The notes: a model not told the origin generated them from the letters alone. Shown: positions 52,858-61,762, numbered from the stretch's first letter. The stretch: 64,000 nt of DNA from Rhizobiales bacterium IMCC20636 (GCA_016865015.1 CP018226.1:837001-901000); one strand, 5' to 3'. Numbers and translations are program-made.

Positions 52858-53883
52858 CTATTTCGATTGCAGAAGATCGAGTCCCATCAAAATGTCGCGA
52901 GACGCAGGTTTGCGCCAGATTGACTGGTAGCATTCAATCACATTCGACCGATCGACCATGACGCCTGGCAGCGCAACCCAGTCGGGGCAGGGGCGTTCCA
53001 ACAATGCTGTGATGGTGGTGCGTGCGACGACCTCACCCAGTTGAAAAGGACGTTGTCCGGCAATCCCAACGACAGGGCCGCCTTTTGCTAGGTTTTCCGT
53101 GACTTCCTGTCCAAGGTCCACTGTGGTGACAGGCAGGGAGGGATTTCGTTTCGAAACGGCCCTGATGACGTCAATACAGGGTGAATCCCAAACCACGAAC
53201 AAACCTGCAATGTCGGGATGATCATTCATCAACTGATCAGCTTCGTTTCCGGCGCTGTCGATGGTTGAGAACCGCGTTGTTTTCACCGAAACGTCACTGC
53301 GGTTGACTTCCATCCACCGGTTGAAAGCGATTTCGCGCTCGTTTGTGGCAAAGAAATCCGCATCATAGGCGACCACTCCGACAGTTGCGCCAGGTGGAAG
53401 GTGGGTGGACAAGAGTTCGGCCCCGATTTTTCCCAAACCAAAATTGTCTGCCGAAACAAGAGACACATAATCTTTGCCCGGAAGCATTCCGGTGGGGGCA
53501 TTGTCAATCAGGATGAGTTTCGTGCCCGCGTGTGAGATTGCAAGATGGGCGTCCGTGACGTTGGTATTGTCGATGGGGAGTGAGATAATTGCATCGGGAG
53601 ATTCCTGGCTCAAACGCTCCAATGCAGCGATTTGCGATCTGGAAGAGAAATTGCAGTCAACCACGTCTATGACAATTGCGCCGCATTCACCCAGTGTTCC
53701 GACCATGCCCTGAACGAGCTGTTTGGCCATGTCACTTTCAAGGGTGTGCATGACAATCGCGATTCGCAGTTTTTTGGCACGAGCCGCAGCTATGTCCTGT
53801 GGCAAAAGCGAAACCCGTGCAGGTGGCGACGCACGTTCACCGTGTGGTCCAAGTCCGACTATTGTCATCGTGTTTTCCCTCAT
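52858..53883 (-). CDS. Leaderless (cytoplasmic) periplasmic-binding-protein-like sensor
   Basis: The 341-residue protein has a PBP type I fold without a signal peptide or a helix-turn-helix: the N-terminus MRENTMTIVGLGPHGERASP is hydrophilic, and the fold begins with LRIAIVMHTLESDM. It is paralogous to the binding protein at 56289-57407: GKDYVSLVSADNFG against GKDYVSVVSADNYG, and TTVDLGQEVTENLA against TTIDLGENVAINMA. It is encoded 10 nt after the ROK-type regulator, so it is likely to be a cytoplasmic ligand sensor for it. ATG 53883 or 53868 both have GAGGG sites; a TTG at 53943 would overlap the ROK gene. Confidence 0.82.
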   Translation of the reverse strand: MRENTMTIVGLGPHGERASPPARVSLLPQDIAAARAKKLRIAIVMHTLESDMAKQLVQGMVGTLGECGAIVIDVVDCNFSSRSQIAALERLSQESPDAIISLPIDNTNVTDAHLAISHAGTKLILIDNAPTGMLPGKDYVSLVSADNFGLGKIGAELLSTHLPPGATVGVVAYDADFFATNEREIAFNRWMEVNRSDVSVKTTRFSTIDSAGNEADQLMNDHPDIAGLFVVWDSPCIDVIRAVSKRNPSLPVTTVDLGQEVTENLAKGGPVVGIAGQRPFQLGEVVARTTITALLERPCPDWVALPGVMVDRSNVIECYQSIWRKPASRDILMGLDLLQSK

Positions 53884-53893
53884 CTGCCCGCCC

Positions 53894-55276
53894 TCATCTA
53901 CTAGGTGGGGGCGGGGGGCCGTCATCAGCGGGTTGCGTGACAACGTCCAGAGTTTCTAATCCTTGCAACAGGCTGGGGTGCCGTGTCGGAGATCCCAGCA
54001 AGATCCAGGCTTTTAGGAAGACCGGATCAAACAACGCTTCGGCAGCGATGCCGGCAGCGCCCAGAAGGGCGGAGGAACTGCTCATCTGCGATCGCAGGAT
54101 GCGCAGATCCCGGGTGACAAGCGGATGTGATGCGCCATAAACAGCTTCCCGAATGGTGGCGAGCAGGATGTCATTTGTGTGGGCAATCGAGCCGGCCAAG
54201 ACAATGAGTTGCGGGTTCAGCATATTGGCAAGGGTTGCAACGATACCCCCGATGAGGCGACCGCTTTGCCCGACGATTTCCGTACTCACGACATCGCCTG
54301 CCTGTGCGGCCTGACAAACCTCAATTGCCGTGATTTCGCCTTCACGGGCAAGCACATCGGCCAGATAGGCACTCTCTCCCGACTGAGCCGCCGCGTTGCC
54401 GCGCTGCCTGATCATATCTGCCCCGGCCATGGCATCAAGCGAGCCTGTGGTGTCGCCTGATGTCACTGGCAGTTGCCCGATGAGACCAACCGCACCTGCG
54501 GCACCGTGATAGGGCTGGCCGTTGCTGACCAGGCCCGCAGCAATGCGCTGGCCGACTTTCACAAACAGCATGGTTTGTTGCCCAATCCCTGCGCCGCCCT
54601 GCAGTTCTCCCATCGTCATCGTCTCGACGCTGGAATGCATCAATACGGGTGCATGAAAGCGTTGCATCAAGGTTTCAACAAGACTGCTCTTGTCCCAATT
54701 GGGAAGAAAGTCGGGCGTCTCGAACAACAATTCAGAGTTGGGATCGGTGATCACCGGTCCGGGGACGGAAATTGAAATGCCCCACAAATCCGGCGTTTCC
54801 GATTGCCGGGTCATCAGCCAGTTGATCAGGGCGCAGATGCGGTCCACCGTCATGGCTTGATCGGTGATGTCGGTTGCTTCGTGATGCTCGGTCAGCAGCT
54901 TGCCGCTAAGATCGGCAAGGCCGACGCCAATTGCGGACTGATCCAGCGTGGCAACAATCAACCGCGCACGGTCTTTGGTGAACTGGACGAGGCGCGGTGC
55001 CCGGCCCCCTGTGGCAACGCCTGTTTCACTTTCATCGATCAGCCGAAGGTCTGAAAGGGTGGCAAGCCTGTCGGCGATGATGGCGCGCCCATATCCGCTG
55101 ACACGTTCCAGTTCCTGGCGCGTGGTCGCTTGGCCCAACCGCACAAGGTTGAGCACATCAACAAGGCTTGCTGCAGCGGTTTCGCCGCTGCGCTGGCGTC
55201 CTTTTGCCCTGTGTCGGTTCGGTGCTGATTGGTCTGCTTGCACGAAAATGCGTCTCTCATTGGTCAGTCGTTTCAA
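53894..55276 (-). CDS. ROK-family transcriptional regulator with degenerate sugar site
   Basis: The 460-residue protein has an N-terminal MarR-like helix-turn-helix (ATTRQELERVSGYGRAIIADRLATLSDLRLI) and a ROK domain. The motifs of sugar-binding ROK proteins are changed: the ENDANAA motif with the catalytic Asp reads HSSVETM (214-220), and GEIGH reads GLIGQ (264-268). The CxCGxxGC zinc site is absent. It therefore probably does not bind or phosphorylate a sugar in the usual way. A proline-rich tail (DDGPPPPPS) is present. The TTG start at 55276 has no good ribosome site and is uncertain. The leaderless binding protein follows directly. Confidence 0.85.
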   Translation of the reverse strand: MKRLTNERRIFVQADQSAPNRHRAKGRQRSGETAAASLVDVLNLVRLGQATTRQELERVSGYGRAIIADRLATLSDLRLIDESETGVATGGRAPRLVQFTKDRARLIVATLDQSAIGVGLADLSGKLLTEHHEATDITDQAMTVDRICALINWLMTRQSETPDLWGISISVPGPVITDPNSELLFETPDFLPNWDKSSLVETLMQRFHAPVLMHSSVETMTMGELQGGAGIGQQTMLFVKVGQRIAAGLVSNGQPYHGAAGAVGLIGQLPVTSGDTTGSLDAMAGADMIRQRGNAAAQSGESAYLADVLAREGEITAIEVCQAAQAGDVVSTEIVGQSGRLIGGIVATLANMLNPQLIVLAGSIAHTNDILLATIREAVYGASHPLVTRDLRILRSQMSSSSALLGAAGIAAEALFDPVFLKAWILLGSPTRHPSLLQGLETLDVVTQPADDGPPPPPSR

Positions 55277-55311
55277 CGATAGTCCGGGCGCATTGGCAGG
55301 GCAACTAGTTA

Positions 55312-55348
55312 CTTTTGCTGAAAATATGCAAAAGATTGCCTACTTTTG
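55312..55348. promoter_or_regulatory. Candidate ROK operator
   Basis: CTTTTGC (55312-55318) and GCAAAAG (55328-55334) form an inverted repeat with a 9-bp centre, and CTTTTG recurs at 55343-55348. The T-tract/A-tract arms with a 9-bp centre resemble NagC/Mlc-type sites. It lies between the ROK gene and the divergent isomerase gene. Confidence 0.55.
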
Positions 55349-55427
55349 TATTATACTAATTGACTATAGTCCGAATTATGCCTAAGAAATTGACCAACGG
55401 CTGGAATAGCTGAAGGGAGGACATCAA

Positions 55428-56240
55428 ATGAGTGACTGGAAGTTGGCCTATCACGCGAATTGCTGGGGTGATTTGGGTGGAAATGCAGAGGGTGTGACTT
55501 CGATCACGCAACTCAGCTATCGCACCTTTGGCGATATGGACCGGGCCTGTGCAGATATTGCTGCCGCAGGGTATACCGGCGTTGAATTGTTTGACGGTAA
55601 TTTGCTGGATTCCAGTGCCGCCGAGTTCCGCACCATGCTTGCCAATAATGGTTTGGTTCTGGTTGCGGCCTATTCAGGTGCCAACTTTATTTTCGATGAT
55701 ATCCTGCCAGAGGAACTGGCGCGCATCACCCGCGCTGCCGACCGCGCTGCAGAACTGGATGCCGAGCATCTGGTTGTTGGTGGAGGTGCCAAGCGTTTTG
55801 ATGGCATCCGCGATACCGACTATGACAAATTGGGCGCAGCACTCGACCGCGTGAAAGCGCTCGCTGAGGAGCGCAAGCTTACAGCGCATTATCACCCGCA
55901 TCTGTCCACGATTGTTGAAGGGCCGAACGAAGTGCGTCGCATCTTCGATCTGACTTCAATTGATTTCTGCCCTGATACAGCACATCTGGCCGCAGCCGGT
56001 GGCGATCCGGCGCAGATGATCCGCGAACACGCTGACCGGATTTCCTACATTCACCTCAAGGGTTTTCAAAAGGATCCTTTTGCATTCACACCGCTTGATC
56101 GCGGTGATGTGCCGACCGATGCGATTATCGCTGCCATGCGCGACACAAAATTCGCGGGCTGGGTCTGCACCGAACTCGATGCCTGGGACGACCCCGCTGC
56201 CGGGGCACGTGCCAGCATGGACTATCTCAACCAAGCCTGA
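55428..56240 (+). CDS. TIM-barrel isomerase/epimerase, IolE-like
   Basis: The 270-residue protein has the AP endonuclease 2 TIM-barrel: LAYHANCWGDLGG, AAAGYTGVELFDGNLL, AHYHPHLSTIVEG, IDFCPDTAHLAAAGG (Asp and His) and GWVCTELDAW (Glu). The pattern is similar to inosose dehydratase IolE and sugar 3-epimerases. The ribosome site is AAGGGAGG. It is the first gene of the plus-strand operon with the binding protein, oxidoreductase, ATPase, permease and ABM protein. Confidence 0.88.
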   Translation: MSDWKLAYHANCWGDLGGNAEGVTSITQLSYRTFGDMDRACADIAAAGYTGVELFDGNLLDSSAAEFRTMLANNGLVLVAAYSGANFIFDDILPEELARITRAADRAAELDAEHLVVGGGAKRFDGIRDTDYDKLGAALDRVKALAEERKLTAHYHPHLSTIVEGPNEVRRIFDLTSIDFCPDTAHLAAAGGDPAQMIREHADRISYIHLKGFQKDPFAFTPLDRGDVPTDAIIAAMRDTKFAGWVCTELDAWDDPAAGARASMDYLNQA

Positions 56241-56288
56241 CAGGCGAAAACCAACGGGGCGCGCCCCACTCTTCTGGGAGGAAGAAAT

Positions 56289-57407
56289 ATGCTAACACGT
56301 CGCACACTATTTGGATCCATCGCCGCTTTCGCGATGGTCCTGTCCGCAATGCCAGCAATGGCTGATCCGGATGCTGCATTGGCCGCATTGCAGGGTAATG
56401 TCCTGTCCAAGGGTCCTAATGGCGAAGACCCGAGCCCAGCCGCTGATCTGACGCTCAGCGCTGCAGAACTCGATCAAATCAAGGCGATGAATGCAACCGC
56501 AGCCATTGTCATGCATTATGGTGGCAATGATTGGTCACGCGCTCAGATCGAAGGCCTCAAATTCCAGTTTGGTGAAATGGGCATCGAAGTGATTGCCGTT
56601 ACCGATGCCGGCTTCAAGCCTGAAAAGCAGGTTGCCGACATTGAAACTGTCATGGCGCGCAAGCCCGACGTCATGGTTTCTGTTCCCACTGACCCATCCG
56701 CGACTGCCTCAGCCTATCTGGCTGTTGCTGCTGCAGGCGTCAAAATCGTGTTCATGGAAAACACCCCTCCGGGCATGACTGTGGGCAAGGATTATGTCTC
56801 GGTCGTTTCCGCTGATAATTACGGCAATGGTGTTGCAGCTGCTCATCTGATGGCGAAAGCTCTGGGTGAAGATGGTGGCAAGATCGGTCTCGTCTTTCAT
56901 GCCGCTGACTTCTTTGTGACACGTCAGCGCTACGACGCTTTCAAGGCGACGATCGCTGAAAACTATCCGAACATCGAGATTGTTGCTGAACAGGGAATCG
57001 GCGGACCGGATTTCAGTGGTGATGCAGACAAGGTTGCATCCGCCATGCTGACATCTCATTCCGATCTCGACGGCATCTGGGCTGTTTGGGATGTGCCTGC
57101 CGAAGGTGTGATCTCGGCGGCTCGTGTCGCAGGCCGTGACGACCTCGTCATCACCACCATCGATCTTGGCGAAAATGTCGCGATCAACATGGCGCAGGGC
57201 GGTTACGTCAAGGGTCTGGGCGCACAGCGGCCTTTCGATCAGGGCGTCGCTGAGGCCATTCTGGCGGGCTATGGCCTTCTGGGCAAGGAAGCACCAGCTT
57301 TTGTCGCGCTTCCCGCTTTGCCGGTCAGCAAGGATAATCTGCTGGAAGCCTGGCAGACTGTCTATCGCACCGAAGCGACAGACAACATCAAGAAAAGCAT
57401 GAACTAG
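56289..57407 (+). CDS. Periplasmic substrate-binding protein (Peripla_BP_4 type)
   Basis: The 372-residue protein has a signal peptide with twin Arg (LTRRTLFGSIAAFAMVLSAMPAMA), which may direct it through the Tat or Sec route. The fold has AAIVMHYGGNDWSRAQIEGL, VPTDPSATASAYLAVA, SADNYGNGVAAAHLM and a late TIDLGENVAINMAQGG. It supplies the ATPase and permease at 58697-61226 and is the extracytoplasmic paralogue of the leaderless protein at 52858-53883. The ribosome site is GGGAGG. Confidence 0.93.
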   Translation: MLTRRTLFGSIAAFAMVLSAMPAMADPDAALAALQGNVLSKGPNGEDPSPAADLTLSAAELDQIKAMNATAAIVMHYGGNDWSRAQIEGLKFQFGEMGIEVIAVTDAGFKPEKQVADIETVMARKPDVMVSVPTDPSATASAYLAVAAAGVKIVFMENTPPGMTVGKDYVSVVSADNYGNGVAAAHLMAKALGEDGGKIGLVFHAADFFVTRQRYDAFKATIAENYPNIEIVAEQGIGGPDFSGDADKVASAMLTSHSDLDGIWAVWDVPAEGVISAARVAGRDDLVITTIDLGENVAINMAQGGYVKGLGAQRPFDQGVAEAILAGYGLLGKEAPAFVALPALPVSKDNLLEAWQTVYRTEATDNIKKSMN

Positions 57408-57533
57408 CAGTTCTCCCCCCGGCGGTCGGCGGTCCTCAGGGATCGTCGACCCAAGGTCTGAACTTGTTGTTTATTTGCCAGGGCGGTGCGCAATGCGACC
57501 GTCAAAACCTACCCTTATCCCGGAACCAGACAC

Positions 57534-58697
57534 ATGACCAAAACACTGAACGTTGCCATGATTGGTGGCGGTTTCATGGGCAAGGCACATGCCTTGGCTT
57601 ATGCCGCGATGCCAATGTTTTTCTGGCCTGCTCCTGCAATCCCGCACCGCCAGGTGGTGGTTGATCTGACGGACAGTGCCGCACAGGAAGCCCGCGACCG
57701 TTTCGGATTTGACGAGGCTTCGAGCGACTGGAGAGCGACGGTCAACCGTGACGACATCGACATCGTTGATATTTGCACCCCCAACAATGCCCACGCTGAA
57801 ATTGCGATTGAAGCGCTGAAGGCTGGCAAACATGTCATTTGTGAAAAGCCGCTGGCTCGCACACTTGAAGAATCCGTCGCCATGGTCGAAGCTGCCCGTG
57901 CGTCGAAGAGCATCACAATGGTTGCCTTCAACTATCGCCGCACACCTGCCGTTGCCCTTGCCAAGAAGTTTATCGATGAAGGAAAAATTGGCGATATCAT
58001 CAATTTCCGCGGCACATATCTGCAGGATTGGTCTGCTGATCCCGACGGCCCGCTGTCATGGCGCTTTCAGAAGAAAATCGCAGGCTCTGGCGCTGTCGGC
58101 GATATCGGCACACATGTTGTCGATATGGCACATTACCTTGTCGGTCCCATCGAAACAGTTCAAGCGATCACGTCCACCTATGTGAAAACACGTCCCTTGC
58201 AACAGGGCGGTGTCGATAAATTGGGCGCATCCGAAAAATCCGCAGATGCTGAACGTGCAGAGGTGGATGTGGATGATGAAGTGATGTCCATGGTGCGCTT
58301 CAAATCTGGCGCTATCGGCAGTATTGAAGCCACCCGAAACGCCTGGGGCCGCAACAATTATATCACGCTGGAAATACATGGCACGAAGGGCTCGATCCTG
58401 TTCAACTATGAACGCCGGGATGAGCTGCAGGTCATGTTTGCCGATGATCCGGGTGACGCGCGTGGTTTCCGCACAATCTATACCGGTCCTGCCCATCCAC
58501 ATGGTGAGGGCCTTTGGCCGATCCCTGCGCTGGGAATCGGCTATGGTGAAACCAAGATCATCGAGTGTTATGATTTCTGCAAAGCCATCGTTTCAGGCAC
58601 CCAGCCATCACCCAATTTTGAAGAGGCGCTGTTGACTGAACAGGTTGCTGATGCGCTGATCAGATCAGGTGAAACCGGAGTCTGGGAGACCGTTTGA
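57534..58697 (+). CDS. Gfo/Idh/MocA-family oxidoreductase
   Basis: The 387-residue protein has an N-terminal Rossmann fold (MIGGGFMGKAHALAYAAM), the CTPNNAHAEIAIEALKAGKHVICEKPLA segment with the EKP motif, and a C-terminal domain with GDIGTHVVDMAHYLVG containing a catalytic His/Asp pair. It oxidises or reduces a sugar or inositol with NAD(P). It is 126 nt after the binding protein gene and overlaps the ATPase start by 1 nt. ATG at 57534 is chosen from family length; an upstream ATG lacks support. Confidence 0.92.
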   Translation: MTKTLNVAMIGGGFMGKAHALAYAAMPMFFWPAPAIPHRQVVVDLTDSAAQEARDRFGFDEASSDWRATVNRDDIDIVDICTPNNAHAEIAIEALKAGKHVICEKPLARTLEESVAMVEAARASKSITMVAFNYRRTPAVALAKKFIDEGKIGDIINFRGTYLQDWSADPDGPLSWRFQKKIAGSGAVGDIGTHVVDMAHYLVGPIETVQAITSTYVKTRPLQQGGVDKLGASEKSADAERAEVDVDDEVMSMVRFKSGAIGSIEATRNAWGRNNYITLEIHGTKGSILFNYERRDELQVMFADDPGDARGFRTIYTGPAHPHGEGLWPIPALGIGYGETKIIECYDFCKAIVSGTQPSPNFEEALLTEQVADALIRSGETGVWETV

Positions 58698-60271
58698 TGT
58701 CAGCTGTTGCCGTCCGAATGACTGGCATCTCCAAAAATTTTGGCGGTGTCAGGGCATTGGAAAACGTTGATTTCGAGGTTATGGCCGGAGAAGTCCACGC
58801 GCTTTTGGGCGGCAATGGCGCAGGCAAGTCCACCATCCTGAAAGTTCTCAACGGTGTGCATGAGCCATCGGCCGGGACGATTGAGGTGGCGGGCGTGCCG
58901 CTCACAACGCATACGCCCGAGGCGTCGCGCGCTGCGGGAATTGCAATGAATTATCAGGAGATGAGCCTGATCCCGACTCTGACCGTGGCCCAAAACGTGT
59001 TTCTGACACGCGAGGCAATGTCGGGCGGGCTGATCAACGACAAGGAAGCCGAGCGCAAGGCAGCCGAGCTGTTTGCGATGCTTGAGGTTGATGTCGATCC
59101 GCGTGCAATTGTTGGTGATCTTGGTGCTGGCCAAAAGCAACTGACAGAAATCGTCAAGGCGATTTCTCAGGATGCCCGCATTCTGGTGCTTGATGAGCCA
59201 TCCACTGCCTTGGCGGTGTCTGACGTGGACCGTCTTTTCACGTTCCTGCGCAAACTGAAGGCACAGGGCGTCGCCATCATATATGTCAGCCATCGCATGG
59301 ACGAAATCGCCCGCATCGCTGACCGCGCCACAATCCTGCGCGATGGCAAACATGTCACGACAGCCAATATCGCGGATCTTCCGATCGATTTGATGATCGA
59401 GCATATTGTCGGCAAACGGTCGCTCGGTCTTGCAGATGTAAAACGAAGCGATGCTGTGCGCGGTGAAATCGCGCTGGAGTTGCGCAATGTATCGGGCCGC
59501 AACAAACCCGATAACGTCTCGCTCACCATCCATAAGGGAGAGGTGGTCGGGCTGGCCGGGCTTCTTGGCTCGGGACGCACATCACTGGCCAAACTGATCG
59601 CCGGGATTGAACCAGTCGCTTCGGGAGAAATTCTCATCAAGGGCAAGCCGGTGCACATCCGCCGCACCGGTGATGCGATTGCGGCTGGTGTGGCGCTTGT
59701 ACCCGAAGCCCGCGCCACCCAGGGCATCATACCGACCCATTCCGTGGCCGATAACATGACGCTGGCCGTGCTTGACGATCTCTCAAAGGCCGGCTTCGTC
59801 AACGCCGCCAAGGTGCGCGCCACGACAGATGCCCAGATCGAGCGGTTGTCGATCAAAACGGCCAGCCGCGATCATGCCGTGAGCACTTTGTCTGGTGGTA
59901 ACCAGCAAAAGGTCGTCATCGGTAAATGGCTGGCGGCGGATCTGGATGTTCTGGTGCTTGATGAACCAACAGCCGGGATCGATATCGGCTCCAAATCCGA
60001 GATCATCAAACTGGTGCGTGATCTGGCCGCTGGCGGCAAAGCCATCCTGATGATTTCGTCCGAGCTGTCGGAACTTCTGACCGCCTGCGATCGCATTGTG
60101 GTCATGGCAGATGGCCGCGCTTATGACGATTTCCCCCGCGCCGCGCTGGATGATCCGACAGATACAAATACTGACACCGCACACCGATTGCAGATCGCTG
60201 AAAAAAATCTGCAAATCGCTATTCAAGAGGCCCTTACTCCGGGGCAAGAGGTTTCCCATGGCCAGCAGTGA
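58697..60271 (+). CDS. Ribose-type ABC ATPase, two nucleotide-binding domains
   Basis: The 524-residue RbsA-like ATPase has Walker A GGNGAGKST (Glu of the usual GENGAGKST replaced by Gly), a diverged first signature (LGAGQKQL), Walker B LVLDEPSTAL, and a C-terminal half with LGSGRTS, LSGGNQQK and LVLDEPTAGID. It has an extended C-terminal tail (TDTAHRLQIAEKNLQIAIQEA). The permease gene overlaps its last 14 nt. Confidence 0.92.
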   Translation: MSAVAVRMTGISKNFGGVRALENVDFEVMAGEVHALLGGNGAGKSTILKVLNGVHEPSAGTIEVAGVPLTTHTPEASRAAGIAMNYQEMSLIPTLTVAQNVFLTREAMSGGLINDKEAERKAAELFAMLEVDVDPRAIVGDLGAGQKQLTEIVKAISQDARILVLDEPSTALAVSDVDRLFTFLRKLKAQGVAIIYVSHRMDEIARIADRATILRDGKHVTTANIADLPIDLMIEHIVGKRSLGLADVKRSDAVRGEIALELRNVSGRNKPDNVSLTIHKGEVVGLAGLLGSGRTSLAKLIAGIEPVASGEILIKGKPVHIRRTGDAIAAGVALVPEARATQGIIPTHSVADNMTLAVLDDLSKAGFVNAAKVRATTDAQIERLSIKTASRDHAVSTLSGGNQQKVVIGKWLAADLDVLVLDEPTAGIDIGSKSEIIKLVRDLAAGGKAILMISSELSELLTACDRIVVMADGRAYDDFPRAALDDPTDTNTDTAHRLQIAEKNLQIAIQEALTPGQEVSHGQQ

Positions 60272-61226
60272 CACCAACCAAACTCCGAATGCATTCCAGG
60301 CGTTTCTGGGTAATTGGCGCCAGAACATCATCTATATCGGCTTTGTTGCAATCTTTCTGATTTTTGCCTTTACGCTGAATGACAAAGGCTTCCTGAATCC
60401 CAACAATCTGCTGAACATCGTGCGTCAGACAGCGATGATCGCTGTGATGGCGATTGCGATGACCTTCGTGTTGTCTGCTGGCGAGATTGATCTGTCCGTC
60501 GGAGCGGTTGCGGGGCTTGCCAGTGTGACCGTTGCCATGGCGATCAGTTTTGCAGGGCCGGTTGCCGGGATATTTGCCGGTCTGGCCACAGGGATCGCTA
60601 TTGGAATGTTCAATGGCTGGCTGACCACGAAGGTCGGGATCCCGTCGTTTCTGACCACCCTTGCGATGATGGGCATCGCAAAAGGGATTGCGATGTGGGT
60701 GTCGGACACCTCTGCCGTGCCGATTCTGTCACAGGATTATGCCTGGTGGTTTGGTGGTGGATCCATCGGGCCTATCCCGGTTCTGCTGTTCTGGATGCTG
60801 ATCCTTGGCGTCATAGGTCAGGTGGTTTTGCGGCGAACCAGTTTTGGCCGTCGGGTGTTGGCGACAGGTGGCGGCGAGCAGGCTGCCAGCTATTCCGGCA
60901 TCAACACGGCCAAGATCAAGTTTCGTGTGCTGGTGATCTCCTCGACCGCCGCTGCCCTTGCGGGGATGCTTTACGCGGGCCGTCTGCAGTCCGGCCGGTT
61001 CCAGCTGGGCGAGGGGGACGAATTGTCCGTGATCGCTGCGGCCGTTTTGGGTGGCACATCATTGTTTGGTGGCAAGGGAACCGTGATCGGGACCATTGTC
61101 GGTGCGTTGATGATTGGCCTGATCAACAATGGGTTGATCCTGATGGGGCTGGAATTCAGCCAACAATTGATCGCGCGCGGAGGCATCATCATCCTTGCCG
61201 TTGCGCTCAGCCAGAAGAGGTCGTGA
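60258..61226 (+). CDS. Ribose-type ABC permease
   Basis: The 322-residue RbsC-like protein has repeated hydrophobic segments, SAGEIDLSVGAVAGLASVTVA and the late GGTSLFGGKGTVIGTIVGALM block. As the only permease in the operon it would form a homodimer. ATG 60258 is preceded by AGAGG and fits the family N-terminus. Confidence 0.93.
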   Translation: MASSDTNQTPNAFQAFLGNWRQNIIYIGFVAIFLIFAFTLNDKGFLNPNNLLNIVRQTAMIAVMAIAMTFVLSAGEIDLSVGAVAGLASVTVAMAISFAGPVAGIFAGLATGIAIGMFNGWLTTKVGIPSFLTTLAMMGIAKGIAMWVSDTSAVPILSQDYAWWFGGGSIGPIPVLLFWMLILGVIGQVVLRRTSFGRRVLATGGGEQAASYSGINTAKIKFRVLVISSTAAALAGMLYAGRLQSGRFQLGEGDELSVIAAAVLGGTSLFGGKGTVIGTIVGALMIGLINNGLILMGLEFSQQLIARGGIIILAVALSQKRS

Positions 61227-61229
61227 CTT

Positions 61230-61532
61230 ATGAGCCATGTTACTATCATCGGCACAGTAACTGCCAAGCCTGAAACACGTGCCGAGCTGCACGCGCTATT
61301 ATCGAAGCAAGTGGAGCCGACCCGAAAAGAAGCTGGCTGCATCAACTATGATTTTCATGTCGATGCCGAAGATCCATGTGTGTTCGTGTTCTATGAAAAC
61401 TGGCGAAGCCAGCAGGATCTTGACGCGCATCTGGAGATGCCACACCTTGCGCCGCTGTTCTCGCAAATTGATCGGCTTCTGGCCTGCCCGGTGACTATTC
61501 GTCACCTGACAATGCTCAGCGACATCGCCTGA
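61230..61532 (+). CDS. ABM-fold small protein (second in window)
   Basis: The 100-residue protein has the ABM pattern: VTIIGTVTAKPETRAELHALLS, REAGCINYDFHVDAEDPCVFVFYENW and DLDAHLEMPHL. It is 3 nt after the permease stop, so it ends the operon. A relative stands at 9149-9448 in another sugar cluster. The family covers monooxygenases and isomerases, and its role here is unknown. Confidence 0.82.
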   Translation: MSHVTIIGTVTAKPETRAELHALLSKQVEPTRKEAGCINYDFHVDAEDPCVFVFYENWRSQQDLDAHLEMPHLAPLFSQIDRLLACPVTIRHLTMLSDIA

Positions 61533-61560
61533 CGCTGGGCTGATCCAAAGCTCTTTTTCG

Positions 61561-61585
61561 GGCGGATGTTTCAAATGCATCCGCC
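61561..61585 (+). terminator. Hairpin after the ABM gene
   Basis: GGCGGATG (61561-61568) and CATCCGCC (61578-61585) pair with a 9-nt loop, 28 nt after the end of the operon. No clear T-run follows, so it is a weak terminator or a mRNA-protecting stem. Confidence 0.5.
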
Positions 61586-61746
61586 TGCTATGCCACCAAG
61601 TTGGTATATTCTGATCCACTGAAACCAGGCAGACATTGCCGCAGTTTTCTTGATCTGGTCTCAAATTCTCTCTGAATGCACGTCGGGTCGTGAACGACCT
61701 TGCGACGCGCAATAAAACTCACAAATTACAAATATTTAATTATTAT

Positions 61747-61762
61747 ATGCTTATATAAGCAT
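61747..61762. promoter_or_regulatory. 16-bp perfect palindrome upstream of the peroxiredoxin gene
   Basis: ATGCTTATATAAGCAT is a perfect palindrome in an AT-rich stretch, about 35 bp before the peroxiredoxin start. It may bind a redox or metal regulator. The AT-rich setting allows a promoter, but no clear -35/-10 pair is assigned. Confidence 0.5.
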
